Under the pieces are notes generated by a model. It searched no databases. It saw only the letters and a list, made by a program, of their open reading frames with translations, and was not told the origin of the DNA. Source: Haemophilus influenzae (lineage in GTDB: Bacteria; Pseudomonadota; Gammaproteobacteria; Enterobacterales; Pasteurellaceae). Taken from it: a stretch of DNA of 64,000 nt. Where the stretch lies: contig OV298644.1 of the NCBI GenBank assembly GCA_923172585.1, positions 1,133,427-1,197,426 of the forward strand, in the 5' to 3' direction. The position numbers and the translations under genes were made by a program. Within the stretch, counting starts at the first letter, position 1; each line of letters begins with the position of its first letter. Below are positions 34,591 through 45,868 of this stretch, piece by piece.

Positions 34591-36511
34591 TTACTTGTTT
34601 TTTTCTACTTGTTGTTTTTTAGCACCAAACACAACGGCAGCTCTTGCCTTTTCTGAATTGGATTATGAATTTTTATTTGTAGGATTGTTTCCGTTATAGG
34701 TGAAATAACCGACTAATTCTGTAGCGTTCAGACCATAAAATGCCCCATTTACTTTTGTTGTGAAATTGATTTTAGATTTAGCTTGTGTATTTTTACCATC
34801 TATTGCTAAATCTTTTGCGGTTGCTGTACCATTGAAGGCACTCTTACCACTTTGAAAGTTTGCATTAATTTTAAATACGGTATTTTTAGTATCGTGTCGT
34901 TTTAATTTTCCTGTTAATGTTTTCTCGTCAAAATTTACATTAAACTCAGCGAAAGCATTTTTACTTTGTTCGTTATTATCACTAGCGGAGTAAGATGTCT
35001 TGTAATCACTAATATAACCAAACCAATTACCGTGATATTTTGCACTTCCTTCTTTAGGTATTTCAGCATTGGGAGTACGGAGACCTAATAAGAATTGATA
35101 ATAAGTCTCGATAGATGTTGTCACTTGTTTTTCTTTATCTTTGTCTTTGTCTTTGTCGGTGTCTTTTTCTTTTTCTTATTCTGTAAGTGGGGCTTCATAA
35201 TACATACCAAATTTTACATAGCTTAGATTTCTGCAACATGCTTCTACTTGATAGGTTTTACTTCCTACCTTATGGCGCTTACTACTTATGAAATCATCAC
35301 TCTCAGGTAAAAGAGGAACAGGGTAATTATCAATTAAAAGATAATCAGCTTCACCAAAACTTGGTATATCTTTTGTCGTAAAGTTTTCTGTATTAGCGAG
35401 CATTGCTTTTATATCGGTTTTCGTATAGCTTTGCACTGGTTTTACATCGGTTTTTGCATTGGCTGTTGTACTGGTTGTTTTAAAAGTAGTTAGCTTGCCA
35501 TCAATTAAGGTTTCTCTGGATAATTCTGGGCTTTGTGGCGTTTCTTTGGCACTAAATACCCCAAAAACTCGGTTATCCTGAGCTAAAAATTTTCCCCCTA
35601 GTTCTTCAGCATTAGGCCCATAAAAACCACCTTCTAATGTTCCCTCGCTGGTAAAGGGATGATCTCGTAGATCCGGGTTCCGCAGGAGTAACGTCACCTC
35701 TGAATCGGTTGCTATACACATCAGCTTTTAGATCGTAGAGTTTATGTTTTCTATCTTTTGATTTATTAAGCTCTGTTTTCCTTTCATTATAATAAAGTTC
35801 TCCAGTGAGCTTTTTTGTACCAAAATTGACACTAAATTCACTTATTAAGCCCGCATCACGATCTAAATCAATATCTTCTGGAATTGCACTACGTCGAGAA
35901 TAACCTTGACCGATAGAATTACTGAACAAAGAATAATTTTTGCCTCTTTCAGTTGCGGTAATGAAGTTCCAAGTTCCTTTGTATTTAGCTACACCGCTTA
36001 CTGGCAATTTTGTTGCAGTTTGATTACCATAATAAAAGGCATAACCATAATAGCCAGAATAAACCTTTTTTTCTGGTTGCTCTGTAAAGGTCTTCCAATT
36101 ATCAAGATAGTACAAACCAGAATAAACGTATTTTTGTGAATGAACCATGTGCTTTTTCATTAGGTTCTCTAATCGCCAATTGAATCTATAGTATACTTTC
36201 CGTTTTCTTTTTTAATTTTTAACATCAGCTTTAATCGTAGAAAGTGAGGAAAATATCATATAGTCATTTTCATTTAAGAGACTAGGTTCTTTACCAATAA
36301 AATTCTGAGCCACTAACTTCATCCCTCCCCCTAAAGAAGGAATGGACAAATTTTCCAATTTAGATTTTGTTCTTTGATTCGAGGTATCGTCTTGATAACG
36401 TGGTTTAGAAGAGGAGGGATTAGAGACGTTATCTACATCAAAAGACCCCCCTCCGCTACAAGCACTTAATAAAAAGGAAAGTCCACCAGAGATAAGAGGT
36501 ACAGATTTCAT
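34591..36511 (-). pseudogene. tbpB: Decayed transferrin-binding protein B (surface lipoprotein)
   Basis: TbpB is the surface lipoprotein that captures iron-loaded transferrin for TbpA. The start MKSVPLISGGLSFLLSACSGGGS has the lipobox. A stop follows at codon 100 after TIKADVKN; the frame then changes near 36180 (HSQKYVYSGLYYLDNW), again near 35640 (barrel motifs GGFYGPNAEELGGKF), and once more at about 35170. The C-lobe ends with FYGLNATELVGYF and, past a stop at 34663, VVFGAKKQ. The gene lies directly upstream of tbpA and divergent from a Slam gene. Confidence 0.92.
35130..35178 (-). repeat. Hexanucleotide tract encoding Asp-Lys repeats in tbpB
   Basis: On the minus strand GACAAA-type hexamers repeat about five times with flanking AAAGAA, encoding KKKKDTDKDKDKDKEKQV. 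A six-base unit keeps the frame, so slippage would change linker length, not switch the gene. Confidence 0.65.
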
Positions 36512-36532
36512 AGAATTATATACTCATACAAA

Positions 36533-36556
36533 ATTGATAATAATTCGCATTATTGA
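36533..36556. promoter_or_regulatory. Fur-box-like site between tbpB and Slam
   Basis: ATTGATAATAATTCGCATTATTGAT is rich in the GATAAT/ATTATC hexamers of Fur boxes and nearly palindromic. It lies in the 97-base divergent space between tbpB (-) and the Slam gene (+). It could repress both under iron-replete conditions. Confidence 0.6.
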
Positions 36557-36608
36557 TCTTTTTTTGTAATAATGTCAAGTTAGAGTTTTTTAAGTTCATG
36601 GATAAAAT

Positions 36609-38059
36609 ATGAAAAATGGCGTAAAACAAATTTCTTCTTCATCTTATCATTAATAGGCTTATCATTAACGAATGTAGCTTGGGCAGAAGTTGCACGTCCT
36701 AAAAATGATACATTGACAAATACAATTCAAAGTGCGGAATTAAAAACCTCCTCTTTTTCTTCTATGCCTAAGAAAGAAATACCAAATAGGCATATTATTT
36801 CTCTTTCCAAAAGCCAATTAGCACAACATCCAAGACTTGTTTTGCGTGGGTTAATTCTTGCTTTATATCAAAATAACACTCAGGCAGTTCAACTGTTATT
36901 ACCACTATATAAACAATTTCCTCAGCAAGATAATTTCTTACTAACTTGGGCAAAGGCTATTGAAGCGCGTGAACAAGGTGATTTAACTCAATCTATTGCT
37001 TATTATCGTGAATTATTCGCTCTAGACGCATCTTTACTACCTTTGCGCTATCAATTAGCTCAAGCCCTATTTTTTAACTATGAAAATGAATCTGCCAAAA
37101 TTCAATTTGAAAAATTACGTACAGAGGTAGATGATGAAAAATTTTTAGGTGTTATTGATCAGTATCTTTTAACACTAAATCAGCGGAATCAATGGATATG
37201 GCAAGTAGGCTTAAATTTTTTAAATGATGATAATTTGAATAACGCTCCAAAAAGTGGCACAAAAATTGGTAATTGGACCGCTTGGGAAAAAGAAAGTGGG
37301 AAGGGGGTAGGGTATTCTTTATCAGTAGAAAAAAAATGGCCATGGGCAGATCATTTTTTTAGTAAAACTATGTTTAATGGGAATGGAAAATATTATTGGG
37401 ATAATAAAAAATACAATGAGGCTACTTTGCGTATAGGTGGTGGTTTAGGCTATCAAACTGCCTCAGTTGAAGTCTCGTTGATTCCTTTTCAAGAAAAGCG
37501 TTGGTATGCAGGCGGTAGCTCTGGAACGAATACAATGAAGCAATATGCGGATAAATTGGGTATTCGTTTAGAAAACGTAGATTGGCTAAGTAAAACTTGG
37601 CAAATTTCTACCGCACTTGAGTATGGAAAATCTCGTTATAAAATCCGAAAACATTTAGATGGTAATTATTATTTCATTTCATCAACACTATTTTATTTAC
37701 CTAAAAGCACTCAATTTTGGTTTGTTGGCATGGATTTTCATCGAGAAAATACACAAGCATTAGATAATGCTTATCAACAAAAGACATTGAGATTTGGTTG
37801 GGGGCAGGATTGGTCTTATGGTATTTCATCACGTTTTACTTTTAGTTATGCCAATCGAGTGTATAGAGAGAAAGATTTGATTGGGATACAGCAAAAAAAT
37901 CGTGAATACACAACCACAATTACTTTATGGCATCGAAATATACATTTTATGGGATTAACACCTAAATTATCGTGGGATTATCAAAAATCCACTAGTAATC
38001 ATGCTTTTTATCGTTATGATAAAAATAGAATTTATCTCGAAATTGGAAAAATATTTTAA
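36609..38059 (+). pseudogene. Slam-family outer-membrane translocon next to tbpB (start-proximal frameshift)
   Basis: Slam would export TbpB to the cell surface. From about 36620 the frame is open to 38059: a signal peptide (FFFILSLIGLSLTNVAWAEVA), a TPR-like part (LLPLRYQLAQALFFNYENESAK) and a 14-strand-type barrel ending YLEIGKIF. The only suitable ATG (36609-36611) is followed by five A residues and is out of frame; with six the protein would start MKKWRKTNFFF and be 483 residues. A TTG at 36713 could otherwise start translation but would omit the signal peptide. Either phase-like slippage or a sequencing deletion. The gene resembles the Slam at 5.9 kb along its whole length. Confidence 0.8.
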
Positions 38060-38234
38060 GGTTGTAAACTAACTGTTGAGTTATCTCTAACATTGTCAAA
38101 GTGCATACACTATATTTTTAATATTAGTTTGAAATTTTTTAAAAAATTTCCGTTTCTTATTTGACGAACGCGCATTTTATGACTAGAATTGCACCCTATT
38201 TTATTCACTCTTAATTGTATTTAGGTAAATTAAA

Positions 38235-38369
38235 ATGAAACGTACATTTCAACCTTCTGTATTAAAACGTAGTCGTACTCACGGTTTCCGTGCTCGTATG
38301 GCAACTAAAAATGGCCGTCAAGTTTTAGCACGTCGCCGTGCTAAAGGTCGTAAAAGTTTATCTGCATAA
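38235..38369 (+). CDS. rpmH: Ribosomal protein L34
   Basis: A 44-residue, highly basic protein, starting [20 protein letters not shown] and ending GRKSLSA, is a complete L34 of the 50S subunit. It precedes rnpA by 12 bases, the near-universal rpmH-rnpA-yidD-yidC-trmE order. Here the dnaA pseudogene lies about 8 kb away on the left rather than directly adjacent. Confidence 0.98.
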
Positions 38370-38381
38370 TCACAATTCTTA

Positions 38382-38741
38382 GTGGTTAAGCTGAACTTTT
38401 CAAGGGAGTTACGTTTATTAACTCCCATTCAATTCAAAAATGTTTTCGAACAACCATTCAGAGCTAGTACTCCCGAAATTACAATCCTTGCTAGAAAAAA
38501 TAATCTTGAACATCCGCGTTTAGGTTTGACTGTTGCTAAAAAACATTTAAAACGCGCCCACGAGCGTAATCGAATTAAACGCTTAGTACGAGAAAGTTTT
38601 CGTTTATCACAGCATCGCTTGCCTGCTTATGATTTTGTTTTTGTAGCTAAAAATGGTATTGGAAAACTCGACAATAGCGCATTTGCACAAATACTCGAAA
38701 AATTATGGCAGAGACACATTCGCTTGGCACAAAAATCTTAA
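38382..38741 (+). CDS. rnpA: Ribonuclease P protein component RnpA
   Basis: RnpA is the protein cofactor of RNase P, which trims the 5' ends of tRNA precursors. The start is a GTG (38382-38384), giving [19 protein letters not shown] and 119 residues; no ATG is available in this position. The conserved [22 protein letters not shown] block (about residues 54-75, key ends KKHLKRA and VRESFR) binds RNA. The last 37 bases overlap yidD, indicating translational coupling. Confidence 0.96.
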   Translation: MVKLNFSRELRLLTPIQFKNVFEQPFRASTPEITILARKNNLEHPRLGLTVAKKHLKRAHERNRIKRLVRESFRLSQHRLPAYDFVFVAKNGIGKLDNSAFAQILEKLWQRHIRLAQKS

Positions 38742-38965
38742 TTAAGATTATCCGTCTTTATCAAATTATGATTAGTCCGTTTATTGGGGCTCGTTGTCGG
38801 TTTGTACCTACTTGTTCTTGCTATGGTATTGAAGCATTAAAAACACACGGATTATTAAAAGGTGGTTGGCTTACGCTGAAACGTGTATTAAAATGCCATC
38901 CTTTAAACGCAGGTGGATTCGATCCTGTTCCACCAAAAACCAATAATAATGATGAGAAAAAATAA
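38705..38965 (+). CDS. yidD: Membrane protein insertion efficiency factor YidD
   Basis: YidD is a small inner-membrane-associated protein that helps YidC insert membrane proteins. The 86 residues contain the amphipathic [17 protein letters not shown] and the cysteine block [17 protein letters not shown] (about 28-44), then [17 protein letters not shown]. It overlaps rnpA, and its stop shares a base with the yidC start. Confidence 0.96.
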   Translation: MAETHSLGTKILIKIIRLYQIMISPFIGARCRFVPTCSCYGIEALKTHGLLKGGWLTLKRVLKCHPLNAGGFDPVPPKTNNNDEKK

Positions 38966-40590
38966 TGGACTCAAGACGTAGCCTATTAGTGCTTGCACTG
39001 ATTTTTATTTCTTTCCTTGTTTATCAGCAATGGCAGTTGGATAAAAATCCACCTGTGCAAACTGAACAAACAACTTCAATAACTGCCACTTCTGACGTTC
39101 CGGCAAGTTCCCCTTCTAATTCACAAGCCATAGCAGACTCTCAAACTCGTGGTCGTATTATTACTCTTGAAAACGATGTGTTCCGTTTGAAAATTGATAC
39201 ATTGGGTGGCGATGTAATTAGCTCTGAATTATTAAAATATGATGCAGAATTGAATTCAAAAACACCGTTTGAATTATTAAAAGATACTAAAGAGCATATT
39301 TATATTGCGCAAAGTGGTTTAATTGGTAAAAACGGTATTGATACCCGTTCTGGTCGTGCGCAATATCAAATTGAAGGCGATAATTTTAAATTAGCAGAGG
39401 GGCAAGAATCTCTTTCTGTACCGCTTCTTTTTGAAAAAGATGGCGTAACTTATCAAAAAATCTTCGTATTAAAACGTGGTAGCTATGATTTAGGCGTAGA
39501 TTACAAGATTAATAACCAAAGTGGTCAAGCTATTGAAGTTGAGCCTTATGGTCAATTGAAGCATTCTATTGTTGAAAGCTCTGGTAATGTTGCAATGCCT
39601 ACTTATACTGGCGGTGCATATTCTTCTTCAGAAACTAACTATAAAAAATATAGTTTTAGTGATATGCAAGATAATAATCTTTCTATTGATACTAAAGCTG
39701 GTTGGGTTGCGGTGTTACAACATTATTTCGTTTCTGCGTGGATCCCAAATCAAGATGTAAATAATCAACTTTATACCATTACAGATAGTAAAAATAATGT
39801 TGCATCAATTGGTTATCGTGGTTCTGTTGTCACTATTCCTGCTGGTAGCCAAGAGACGATTACAAGTTCATTGTGGACTGGCCCTAAACTTCAAAATCAA
39901 ATGGCAACTGTCGCAAATAATTTAGATTTAACTGTTGATTATGGTTGGGCTTGGTTTATTGCTAAACCGTTATTCTGGTTATTAACCTTTATTCAAGGGA
40001 TTGTGTCTAACTGGGGTTTAGCGATTATCTGTGTAACAATTGTAGTGAAAGCAATTTTGTATCCTCTTACAAAAGCACAATATACTTCAATGGCTAAAAT
40101 GCGTATTTTGCAACCGAAAATGCAAGAAATGCGTGAACGTTTTGGAGATGATCGCCAACGTATGAGCCAAGAAATGATGAAACTTTATAAAGAGGAAAAA
40201 GTAAATCCACTTGGTGGTTGTTTGCCAATTCTTCTTCAAATGCCAATTTTCATCGCATTATACTGGACGTTCTTAGAAGCCGTTGAATTACGCCACGCGC
40301 CGTTCTTTGGTTGGATTCAAGACTTATCGGCACAAGATCCTTATTACATTCTCCCTATTTTAATGGGTATCTCAATGTTCTTGTTGCAAAAAATGTCGCC
40401 AACACCAGTAACTGACCCAACACAACAAAAAGTAATGAATTTTATGCCATTAGTTTTTATGTTCTTTTTCTTGTGGTTCCCATCAGGCTTGGTATTATAC
40501 TGGTTAGTATCTAACTTGATCACTATCGCCCAACAGCAATTAATTTATCGTGGATTAGAGAAAAAAGGGTTGCATTCTCGTAAGAAATAG
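38965..40590 (+). CDS. yidC: Membrane protein insertase YidC
   Basis: YidC inserts and folds inner-membrane proteins, alone or with SecYEG. The 541-residue gram-negative form has an N-terminal helix ([17 protein letters not shown]), a large periplasmic domain (about residues 45-320) and five C-terminal helices. The conserved positive-groove region carries [20 protein letters not shown] and [21 protein letters not shown] (about 390-435), and a basic tail. It lies between yidD and trmE. A terminator follows the stop. The frame is intact. Confidence 0.97.
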   Translation: MDSRRSLLVLALIFISFLVYQQWQLDKNPPVQTEQTTSITATSDVPASSPSNSQAIADSQTRGRIITLENDVFRLKIDTLGGDVISSELLKYDAELNSKTPFELLKDTKEHIYIAQSGLIGKNGIDTRSGRAQYQIEGDNFKLAEGQESLSVPLLFEKDGVTYQKIFVLKRGSYDLGVDYKINNQSGQAIEVEPYGQLKHSIVESSGNVAMPTYTGGAYSSSETNYKKYSFSDMQDNNLSIDTKAGWVAVLQHYFVSAWIPNQDVNNQLYTITDSKNNVASIGYRGSVVTIPAGSQETITSSLWTGPKLQNQMATVANNLDLTVDYGWAWFIAKPLFWLLTFIQGIVSNWGLAIICVTIVVKAILYPLTKAQYTSMAKMRILQPKMQEMRERFGDDRQRMSQEMMKLYKEEKVNPLGGCLPILLQMPIFIALYWTFLEAVELRHAPFFGWIQDLSAQDPYYILPILMGISMFLLQKMSPTPVTDPTQQKVMNFMPLVFMFFFLWFPSGLVLYWLVSNLITIAQQQLIYRGLEKKGLHSRKK

Positions 40591-40604
40591 TCACGAACAG
40601 GCAA

Positions 40605-40633
40605 AAAGAAAGGCACGGAATGTGCCTTTCTTT
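40605..40633 (+). terminator. Terminator after yidC
   Basis: AAAGAAAGGCAC and GTGCCTTTCTTT form a perfect 12-base stem with a 5-base loop, then ATTATTT. It ends the rpmH-yidC operon. Confidence 0.85.
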
Positions 40634-40738
40634 ATTATTTGATCTTAATATATCTGCATTTTGTAGAGATAGAGTTTTTTTAGAAGGAATAAGCGTTATC
40701 CCTCTAAATTAAAAGTGCGTAGATTTTAAGAGTTTTTT

Positions 40739-42096
40739 ATGAAAGAAACAATCGTTGCTCAAGCTACTGCACCAGGTCGTGGTGGCATTGGGATTTTAAG
40801 GGTCTCTGGGCCTTTAGCAACAAAAGTTGCTCAAGCTATATTAGGTAAATGCCCGAAGCCAAGAATGGCAGATTATCTTCCTTTTAAAGATGCTGATGGC
40901 ACTATTTTAGATCAAGGGATTGCGCTTTATTTCAAATCACCAAATTCATTTACTGGTGAAGATGTGTTGGAATTGCAAGGTCACGGTGGGCAGGTTGTAT
41001 TAGATTTATTACTCAAACGTATTTTACAAATTGATGGAATCCGTTTGGCGAGACCAGGCGAGTTTTCTGAACAAGCTTTTTTGAATGATAAATTGGATCT
41101 TGCTCAAGCTGAGGCCATTGCGGATTTAATTGATGCAACATCAGAACAAGCGGTACGCTCTGCATTAAAATCTTTGCAAGGTGAATTTTCGAAGAAAGTA
41201 AATGAATTAGTTGATTCAGTGATTTACTTACGCACCTATGTAGAAGCAAGCATTGACTTTCCTGATGAAGAAATTGATTTCTTGGCAGATGGAAAAATTG
41301 AAGCAAACTTACGTGGTATTATTAATCAGTTGGAAGATGTTCGCTCTGAAGCTAAACAAGGTTCTATTTTACGTGAGGGAATGGAAGTCGTGATTGCTGG
41401 TCGTCCGAATGCGGGTAAATCGAGCTTGCTTAATGCGCTTGCTGGTCGCGAAGCAGCTATCGTCACGGATATTGCAGGTACAACCCGTGATGTATTGCGT
41501 GAGCATATTCATATTGACGGTATGCCATTGCATATTATTGATACCGCAGGTCTTCGAGATGCAACCGATGAAGTAGAGCGTATTGGGATTTCTCGTGCTT
41601 GGACAGAGATTGAACAAGCCGATCGTATTATTTTGATGTTAGATAGTAGCGATCCTGAAAGTGCAGATTTAAGCAAAGTGCGGTCAGAATTTTTAGCAAA
41701 ATTACCCTCAACCTTGCCAGTTACTATTGTTAGAAACAAAATTGATTTAAATGGCGAACAAGCAAGTGAAAGCGAACAGGGCGGTTATCAAATAATTAGT
41801 CTTTCCGCTCAAACGCATGATGGTGTACAACTTTTACGTGAGCATTTGAAACAAGCAATGGGTTTCCAAACAGGCATGGAAGGAGGCTTTTAGCTCGTCG
41901 TCGTCATTTAGATGCGCTGGATAAAGCCGCAGAGCATTTACAAATCGGTTTGGTTCAACTTACAGAATTTCACGCAGGAGAACTTTTAGCGGAAGAATTA
42001 CGCTTAGTTCAAAGCTATTTAAGTGAAATTACGGGTCAATTCACATCTGATGATTTACTTGGTAATATTTTTAGTTCTTTCTGCATTGGAAAATAG
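40739..42096 (+). pseudogene. mnmE: tRNA modification GTPase MnmE/TrmE with a one-base frameshift near the C-terminus
   Basis: MnmE, with MnmG, builds the cmnm5 group on wobble U34 of tRNAs. The formyl-THF-binding N-domain and the G domain are intact: [12 protein letters not shown] (about 224), DIAGTTRD (about 246), DTAGLRD (about 268) and RNKIDL (about 334). After MEGGF a stop appears because the T-run at 41888-41891 seems one base short. With one T restored the frame continues [12 protein letters not shown] to the essential C-terminal FCIGK, total 452 residues, the normal length. The truncated 384-residue product would lack the catalytic Cys. This may be a sequencing error. Confidence 0.88.
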
Positions 42097-42119
42097 GAAG
42101 CGTAAAGTGCGGTCATTTT

Positions 42120-42218
42120 TTGGCAAAATTTAAATCAAAAGCGGCAATATTTGGTGGTGTTTTGTTGATAGGAATTGCTATTAGCTGGCTTTGTGAGGAT
42201 GGCGTTTTCACTTTTTAA
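42120..42218 (+). CDS. Possible 32-residue membrane peptide
   Basis: A TTG-started frame reads LAKFKSKAAIFGGVLLIGI then AISWLCEDGVFTF: a basic N-terminus and one hydrophobic helix. It begins inside an uptake word next to the trmE stop. There is no convincing ribosome binding site. It could be a small inner-membrane protein or chance; coding is uncertain. Confidence 0.3.
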   Translation: MAKFKSKAAIFGGVLLIGIAISWLCEDGVFTF

Positions 42219-42283
42219 GATGCTAATTTTTTACGTTTAGATTATAATCGGGAAAATTTTATATTTATAACAAGGGTTATAGA

Positions 42284-44152
42284 ATGTTAATTGAAAAAAT
42301 GCACAATTTAACAAACTCAAAGATTTCTAAATTTATCTTAGGTTTGATTGCTGTATCGTTTTTAGTTGGTGGAATGTCTGGCTATCTTTTTAGCTCAAAT
42401 GATACCTATGCGGCAAAAGTGAACGGCGAAGTAATTTCTCAACAAGATTTTTTAAATCGCTATAATCAAGAGTTTGAAATACGCGCACAACGTGAGGGAG
42501 AGGCGTTTGTGGCTCAGTCTGATTCTCCTGAATTTGTTACCGCACTTCGTCAAAACATCGTTAATCTAATGATTGATCAAGAATTACTTCGCCAATATGT
42601 TAAAGAATTAAAATTAGGCGTGAGTGATGAAATGATTAAACGTGCAATCGTGACCGATCCTAATTTTCAAGTAAAGGGTAAATTTGATAATGCTGTTTAT
42701 CAACGAATATTACAACAAAATCATTTAACTTCAGATGGTTACGCTTCAATTTTGCGTGCTTCGTTACCTCTTGAACAAATACAAAATGGCGTTGCTAACA
42801 GTGAATTTATTGTTCCTGCTCAAGTAAAAAATAGCGCAGAAGTTTTCTTTCAAAAGCGTTTAGCTCGTTTAGCAACTTTATCTCTTGCAGATGAAATGGC
42901 AAAACAATCAGTCTCTGATGATGAAATCAAAACGTATTATGAAGCTAATCAAAAGTCTTTTGTTCAGCCAGAGCAGGTTAAAGTTCAGTATATTGATCTT
43001 TCTGCAGATAACATCAGTAGAAATCTTCAAGTTACAGATGTAGAAATTGCGCAATACTATCAAGATAATAAAGCACAATTTATGACTCAACATTTAGCAC
43101 ATATTCAATTTGCAAATGAACAAGATGCGAAAGTGGCTTACGAGGAATTACAGAAAGGGGCAAATTTCGCTGATGTCGCTAAAGCGAAATCTTTGGATAA
43201 AATTTCTGGTGAGAATGGCGGGGATTTAGGCTGGGTAAATGAGAATGAATTACCAAAAGCCTTTGAAGATGCCGCAGCTGCATTGCAGGTAGGGCAATAT
43301 AGCCAACCAATCAATGTGGATGGCAATTATCATATTGTGTTAGTGCAAGAACGTAAAGCGCAAAGTTTGGAGAATGTGAAAGCTCAAATTGCAGATTTAG
43401 TTCGTAAATCTTTGATGGAGAGTCGTTATTTTTCTTTAGAAAAACAAGCGAGTGATAAGGCTTTTGAAGACAGTAAGTCTCTTAATACTGCAGCACAAGC
43501 AGCAGGTGTTAAGGTTCAAGAGAGTGATTATTTTTCTCGTCAAAATGTGCCAGCTGGATTAAATTTCCCTAATGTTATTTACACAATATTTGAATCAGAT
43601 ACTACGAATGTAGGTATGAATTCTGAACCAATTAATGTAGGCGATTATCACACAATTATTGTACGTGTGTTGGATCGCAAAGCAGAGGGCGTAAAAAGTT
43701 TAGAAGAGGCTAAAATAGATATTGAAACTTTCTTAAAACGTCAGAAAGCTGAGAATGCGCTTAATGAAAAAGCACAACAAGCAGTGAAAAAATTAAGTGA
43801 AAACCCTGAATCAAAAGTAGATGGCATTAATTTCTCAAGTGAGCAGACTTTTACTTTAAGTGAAAATAAAGATCCTATTTTAACAAATGGTATATTTTCA
43901 ATTGCTAAACCTGAATCAAGTAAAGCTCTTTATCAAGTGGTGCATAATTCAAATGGCGATGTCGTTGTTGTCGCTTTGAATAAGGTTGAACAAGGCAGTT
44001 TAAGTGAAAAAGAATTGTCGCAATTTGCTATGCAATTATTGCGTAGTCATCAATCTGAATTACAGGTTCAGTTAATACAAGGATTACGTGAGAGAGCGAA
44101 AATTGAGGTAAATGATTCTTTCATCAATCAAGATGATGAAGCACAACAATAG
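42284..44152 (+). CDS. ppiD: Periplasmic chaperone/peptidyl-prolyl isomerase PpiD
   Basis: PpiD is anchored in the inner membrane at the Sec exit and helps fold exported proteins. The 622 residues have a short cytoplasmic start, a single helix (ISKFILGLIAVSFLVGGMSG, about 14-33), a SurA-like N-domain (VNGEVISQQDFLNRYNQ) and a parvulin domain at about 266-356 (LGWVNENELPKAFEDAA). This is the usual family length. A paired uptake-word terminator follows. The frame is intact. Confidence 0.95.
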   Translation: MLIEKMHNLTNSKISKFILGLIAVSFLVGGMSGYLFSSNDTYAAKVNGEVISQQDFLNRYNQEFEIRAQREGEAFVAQSDSPEFVTALRQNIVNLMIDQELLRQYVKELKLGVSDEMIKRAIVTDPNFQVKGKFDNAVYQRILQQNHLTSDGYASILRASLPLEQIQNGVANSEFIVPAQVKNSAEVFFQKRLARLATLSLADEMAKQSVSDDEIKTYYEANQKSFVQPEQVKVQYIDLSADNISRNLQVTDVEIAQYYQDNKAQFMTQHLAHIQFANEQDAKVAYEELQKGANFADVAKAKSLDKISGENGGDLGWVNENELPKAFEDAAAALQVGQYSQPINVDGNYHIVLVQERKAQSLENVKAQIADLVRKSLMESRYFSLEKQASDKAFEDSKSLNTAAQAAGVKVQESDYFSRQNVPAGLNFPNVIYTIFESDTTNVGMNSEPINVGDYHTIIVRVLDRKAEGVKSLEEAKIDIETFLKRQKAENALNEKAQQAVKKLSENPESKVDGINFSSEQTFTLSENKDPILTNGIFSIAKPESSKALYQVVHNSNGDVVVVALNKVEQGSLSEKELSQFAMQLLRSHQSELQVQLIQGLRERAKIEVNDSFINQDDEAQQ

Positions 44153-44186
44153 TAGGTTAAATTATAATTTGAGATAAATTTTGCTC

Positions 44187-44217
44187 AAAAGTGCGGTAAA
44201 TTTCACCGCACTTTTTT
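44187..44217 (+). terminator. Paired uptake words as terminator after ppiD
   Basis: AAAAGTGCGGT and ACCGCACTTTT face each other over a 7-9 base loop and run into TTTTTT. This is a convincing intrinsic terminator made from two uptake sites. Confidence 0.75.
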
Positions 44218-44239
44218 ACTTTTGTGCGAAAGGAAGTTA

Positions 44240-45799
44240 ATGATGTTCGGGAAAAAAATAATTCATTCTAAAACAATATGGTTTTATTTTTTATTGTTTC
44301 TCTTTTCCATATTTACCAATATGGGATTAGGCAATGTATTAAGTGAGAATATTCCTGTTTCAGATTACGCCATTTTATTTGTTATCACGGCGATTTCTTT
44401 TTATTTTACCCCTTGGATTGGGCGAATATTAATCACTGTATTATTCCTCAGTGCGTTATTTTATTGCTCTGCTGGTTTTTTCTATGGTATTCCATCTTTG
44501 GGTATTATCGCTTCTGTTTATGAAACGAATATTAATGAAACCTTGGAATACTACACAACCATTCCTTTTTGGATATTTTTATTTCAAGCTAGTTATTTCA
44601 TCCTGTTTGTTATTTTAATGAAATTAAGTTTTTATTTTAAACAACAAGCATTTAAATGGCTAAATACGGCTGTTATCAGCCTATTATTAGTTTTTTCTTA
44701 CAATCAATTTTCTGATTGGAACTATGCGTATAAATTCCGTTTTTATCCCGTTCTTTTTTATTCTGAATTTGATCGAATGAATGATCTGTATTTAGAACAA
44801 CGTGATTTTCTAAATCAATCCGCTAATGCGCCTTCTCAATGGGATATTCAATCTTTTATGCCAAAATATAAAAATTATATTTTGATTATCGGTGAAAGCA
44901 TGCGAAAAGATTATATGTCGTTATATGGCTTTCCATTGAAAACTACACCATTTTTAGAGCGTGTGAAAGGCACAGTTTTTGAAAATTATTATTCTGCAGC
45001 ACCGAATACGCAACCATCTTTACAACTCACCCTATATCGAGCAGAAAAAGGGGAAACGGTTTATACGGATAATATTATTTCTTTAGCCAAAAAAGCGGGT
45101 GTGAAAACCTATTGGATTTCTAATCAAGGCAAAATTGGGGAATTTGATACGATAGCATCTCGTATTGGTCAAAGTGCAGATGAAACGATTTTTATGAAGC
45201 CGTTAGGTTATAACTCTAAAAAAGTTTATGACGATGAAATGTTGCCTGTATTAGATAAAGCCTTAAAAGAAAATATTAGCAATTCAAAATTAATTGTGAT
45301 TCATTTAATAGGCTCACATCCTGCTTTTTGTGAGCGTCTTCCATACGAGGTTAAAAATTATTTTATTAATCAATCGATGTCTTGTTATTTAGAATCGATT
45401 AAATATACGGATCAGTTTTTAGAAAAATTAAATTCACAATTGGTGGCACAAAATGAACCCTATTCGGTGATTTACTTTTCTGATCATGGGCTTGCTCATT
45501 ATGAGGATTCTAACGGCCTATCATTGCATCCAAATAATCTTTATAAACAAGATTATGAAATTCCTTTCATAATGTTTTCGAGTGATAGTCAAAAGGTAGA
45601 AAAAATAAAAACGCCACAATCGGCATTTAATTTTGTTTATGGTTTTGCTGATTGGATGGGAATTAAGGAAAAACATTTACAAGGCGTGGATTTTTTCCAT
45701 CCTGAAAAACAGGAAATTAAGGTATTTGATTGGAATAACGTTGTAAATGTTAAAGAGTTGGCTGATGATCCAGCAAAATTACCAGAAACCGTTCAGTAA
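44240..45799 (+). CDS. Sulfatase-family phosphoethanolamine transferase-like membrane enzyme
   Basis: The protein has four or five N-terminal helices (residues about 8-155) and a periplasmic alkaline-phosphatase-like domain. Its motifs are [18 protein letters not shown], with the metal ligand in GES, PNTQPSL with the probable nucleophilic Thr, [10 protein letters not shown], and [11 protein letters not shown]. This matches phosphoethanolamine transferases that decorate lipooligosaccharide or other envelope glycans. The exact acceptor cannot be read from sequence. The start is one of two adjacent ATGs (44240 or 44243) after AAGGAAG; a TTG further upstream is less likely. The frame is intact at about 519 residues. 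Confidence 0.85.
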   Translation: MMFGKKIIHSKTIWFYFLLFLFSIFTNMGLGNVLSENIPVSDYAILFVITAISFYFTPWIGRILITVLFLSALFYCSAGFFYGIPSLGIIASVYETNINETLEYYTTIPFWIFLFQASYFILFVILMKLSFYFKQQAFKWLNTAVISLLLVFSYNQFSDWNYAYKFRFYPVLFYSEFDRMNDLYLEQRDFLNQSANAPSQWDIQSFMPKYKNYILIIGESMRKDYMSLYGFPLKTTPFLERVKGTVFENYYSAAPNTQPSLQLTLYRAEKGETVYTDNIISLAKKAGVKTYWISNQGKIGEFDTIASRIGQSADETIFMKPLGYNSKKVYDDEMLPVLDKALKENISNSKLIVIHLIGSHPAFCERLPYEVKNYFINQSMSCYLESIKYTDQFLEKLNSQLVAQNEPYSVIYFSDHGLAHYEDSNGLSLHPNNLYKQDYEIPFIMFSSDSQKVEKIKTPQSAFNFVYGFADWMGIKEKHLQGVDFFHPEKQEIKVFDWNNVVNVKELADDPAKLPETVQ

Positions 45800-45868
45800 A
45801 TGAGATCGTGCTTTATCATTTATCGGCTTGTGCTAGAATGAGCGGAATTTTTTTAAAAGGGAAATAGT

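Noticed and set aside
35130-35178. Phase-variable on/off repeat in tbpB
   Set aside because: The unit is six bases, so slippage would not change the reading frame; the gene is also broken by other lesions.
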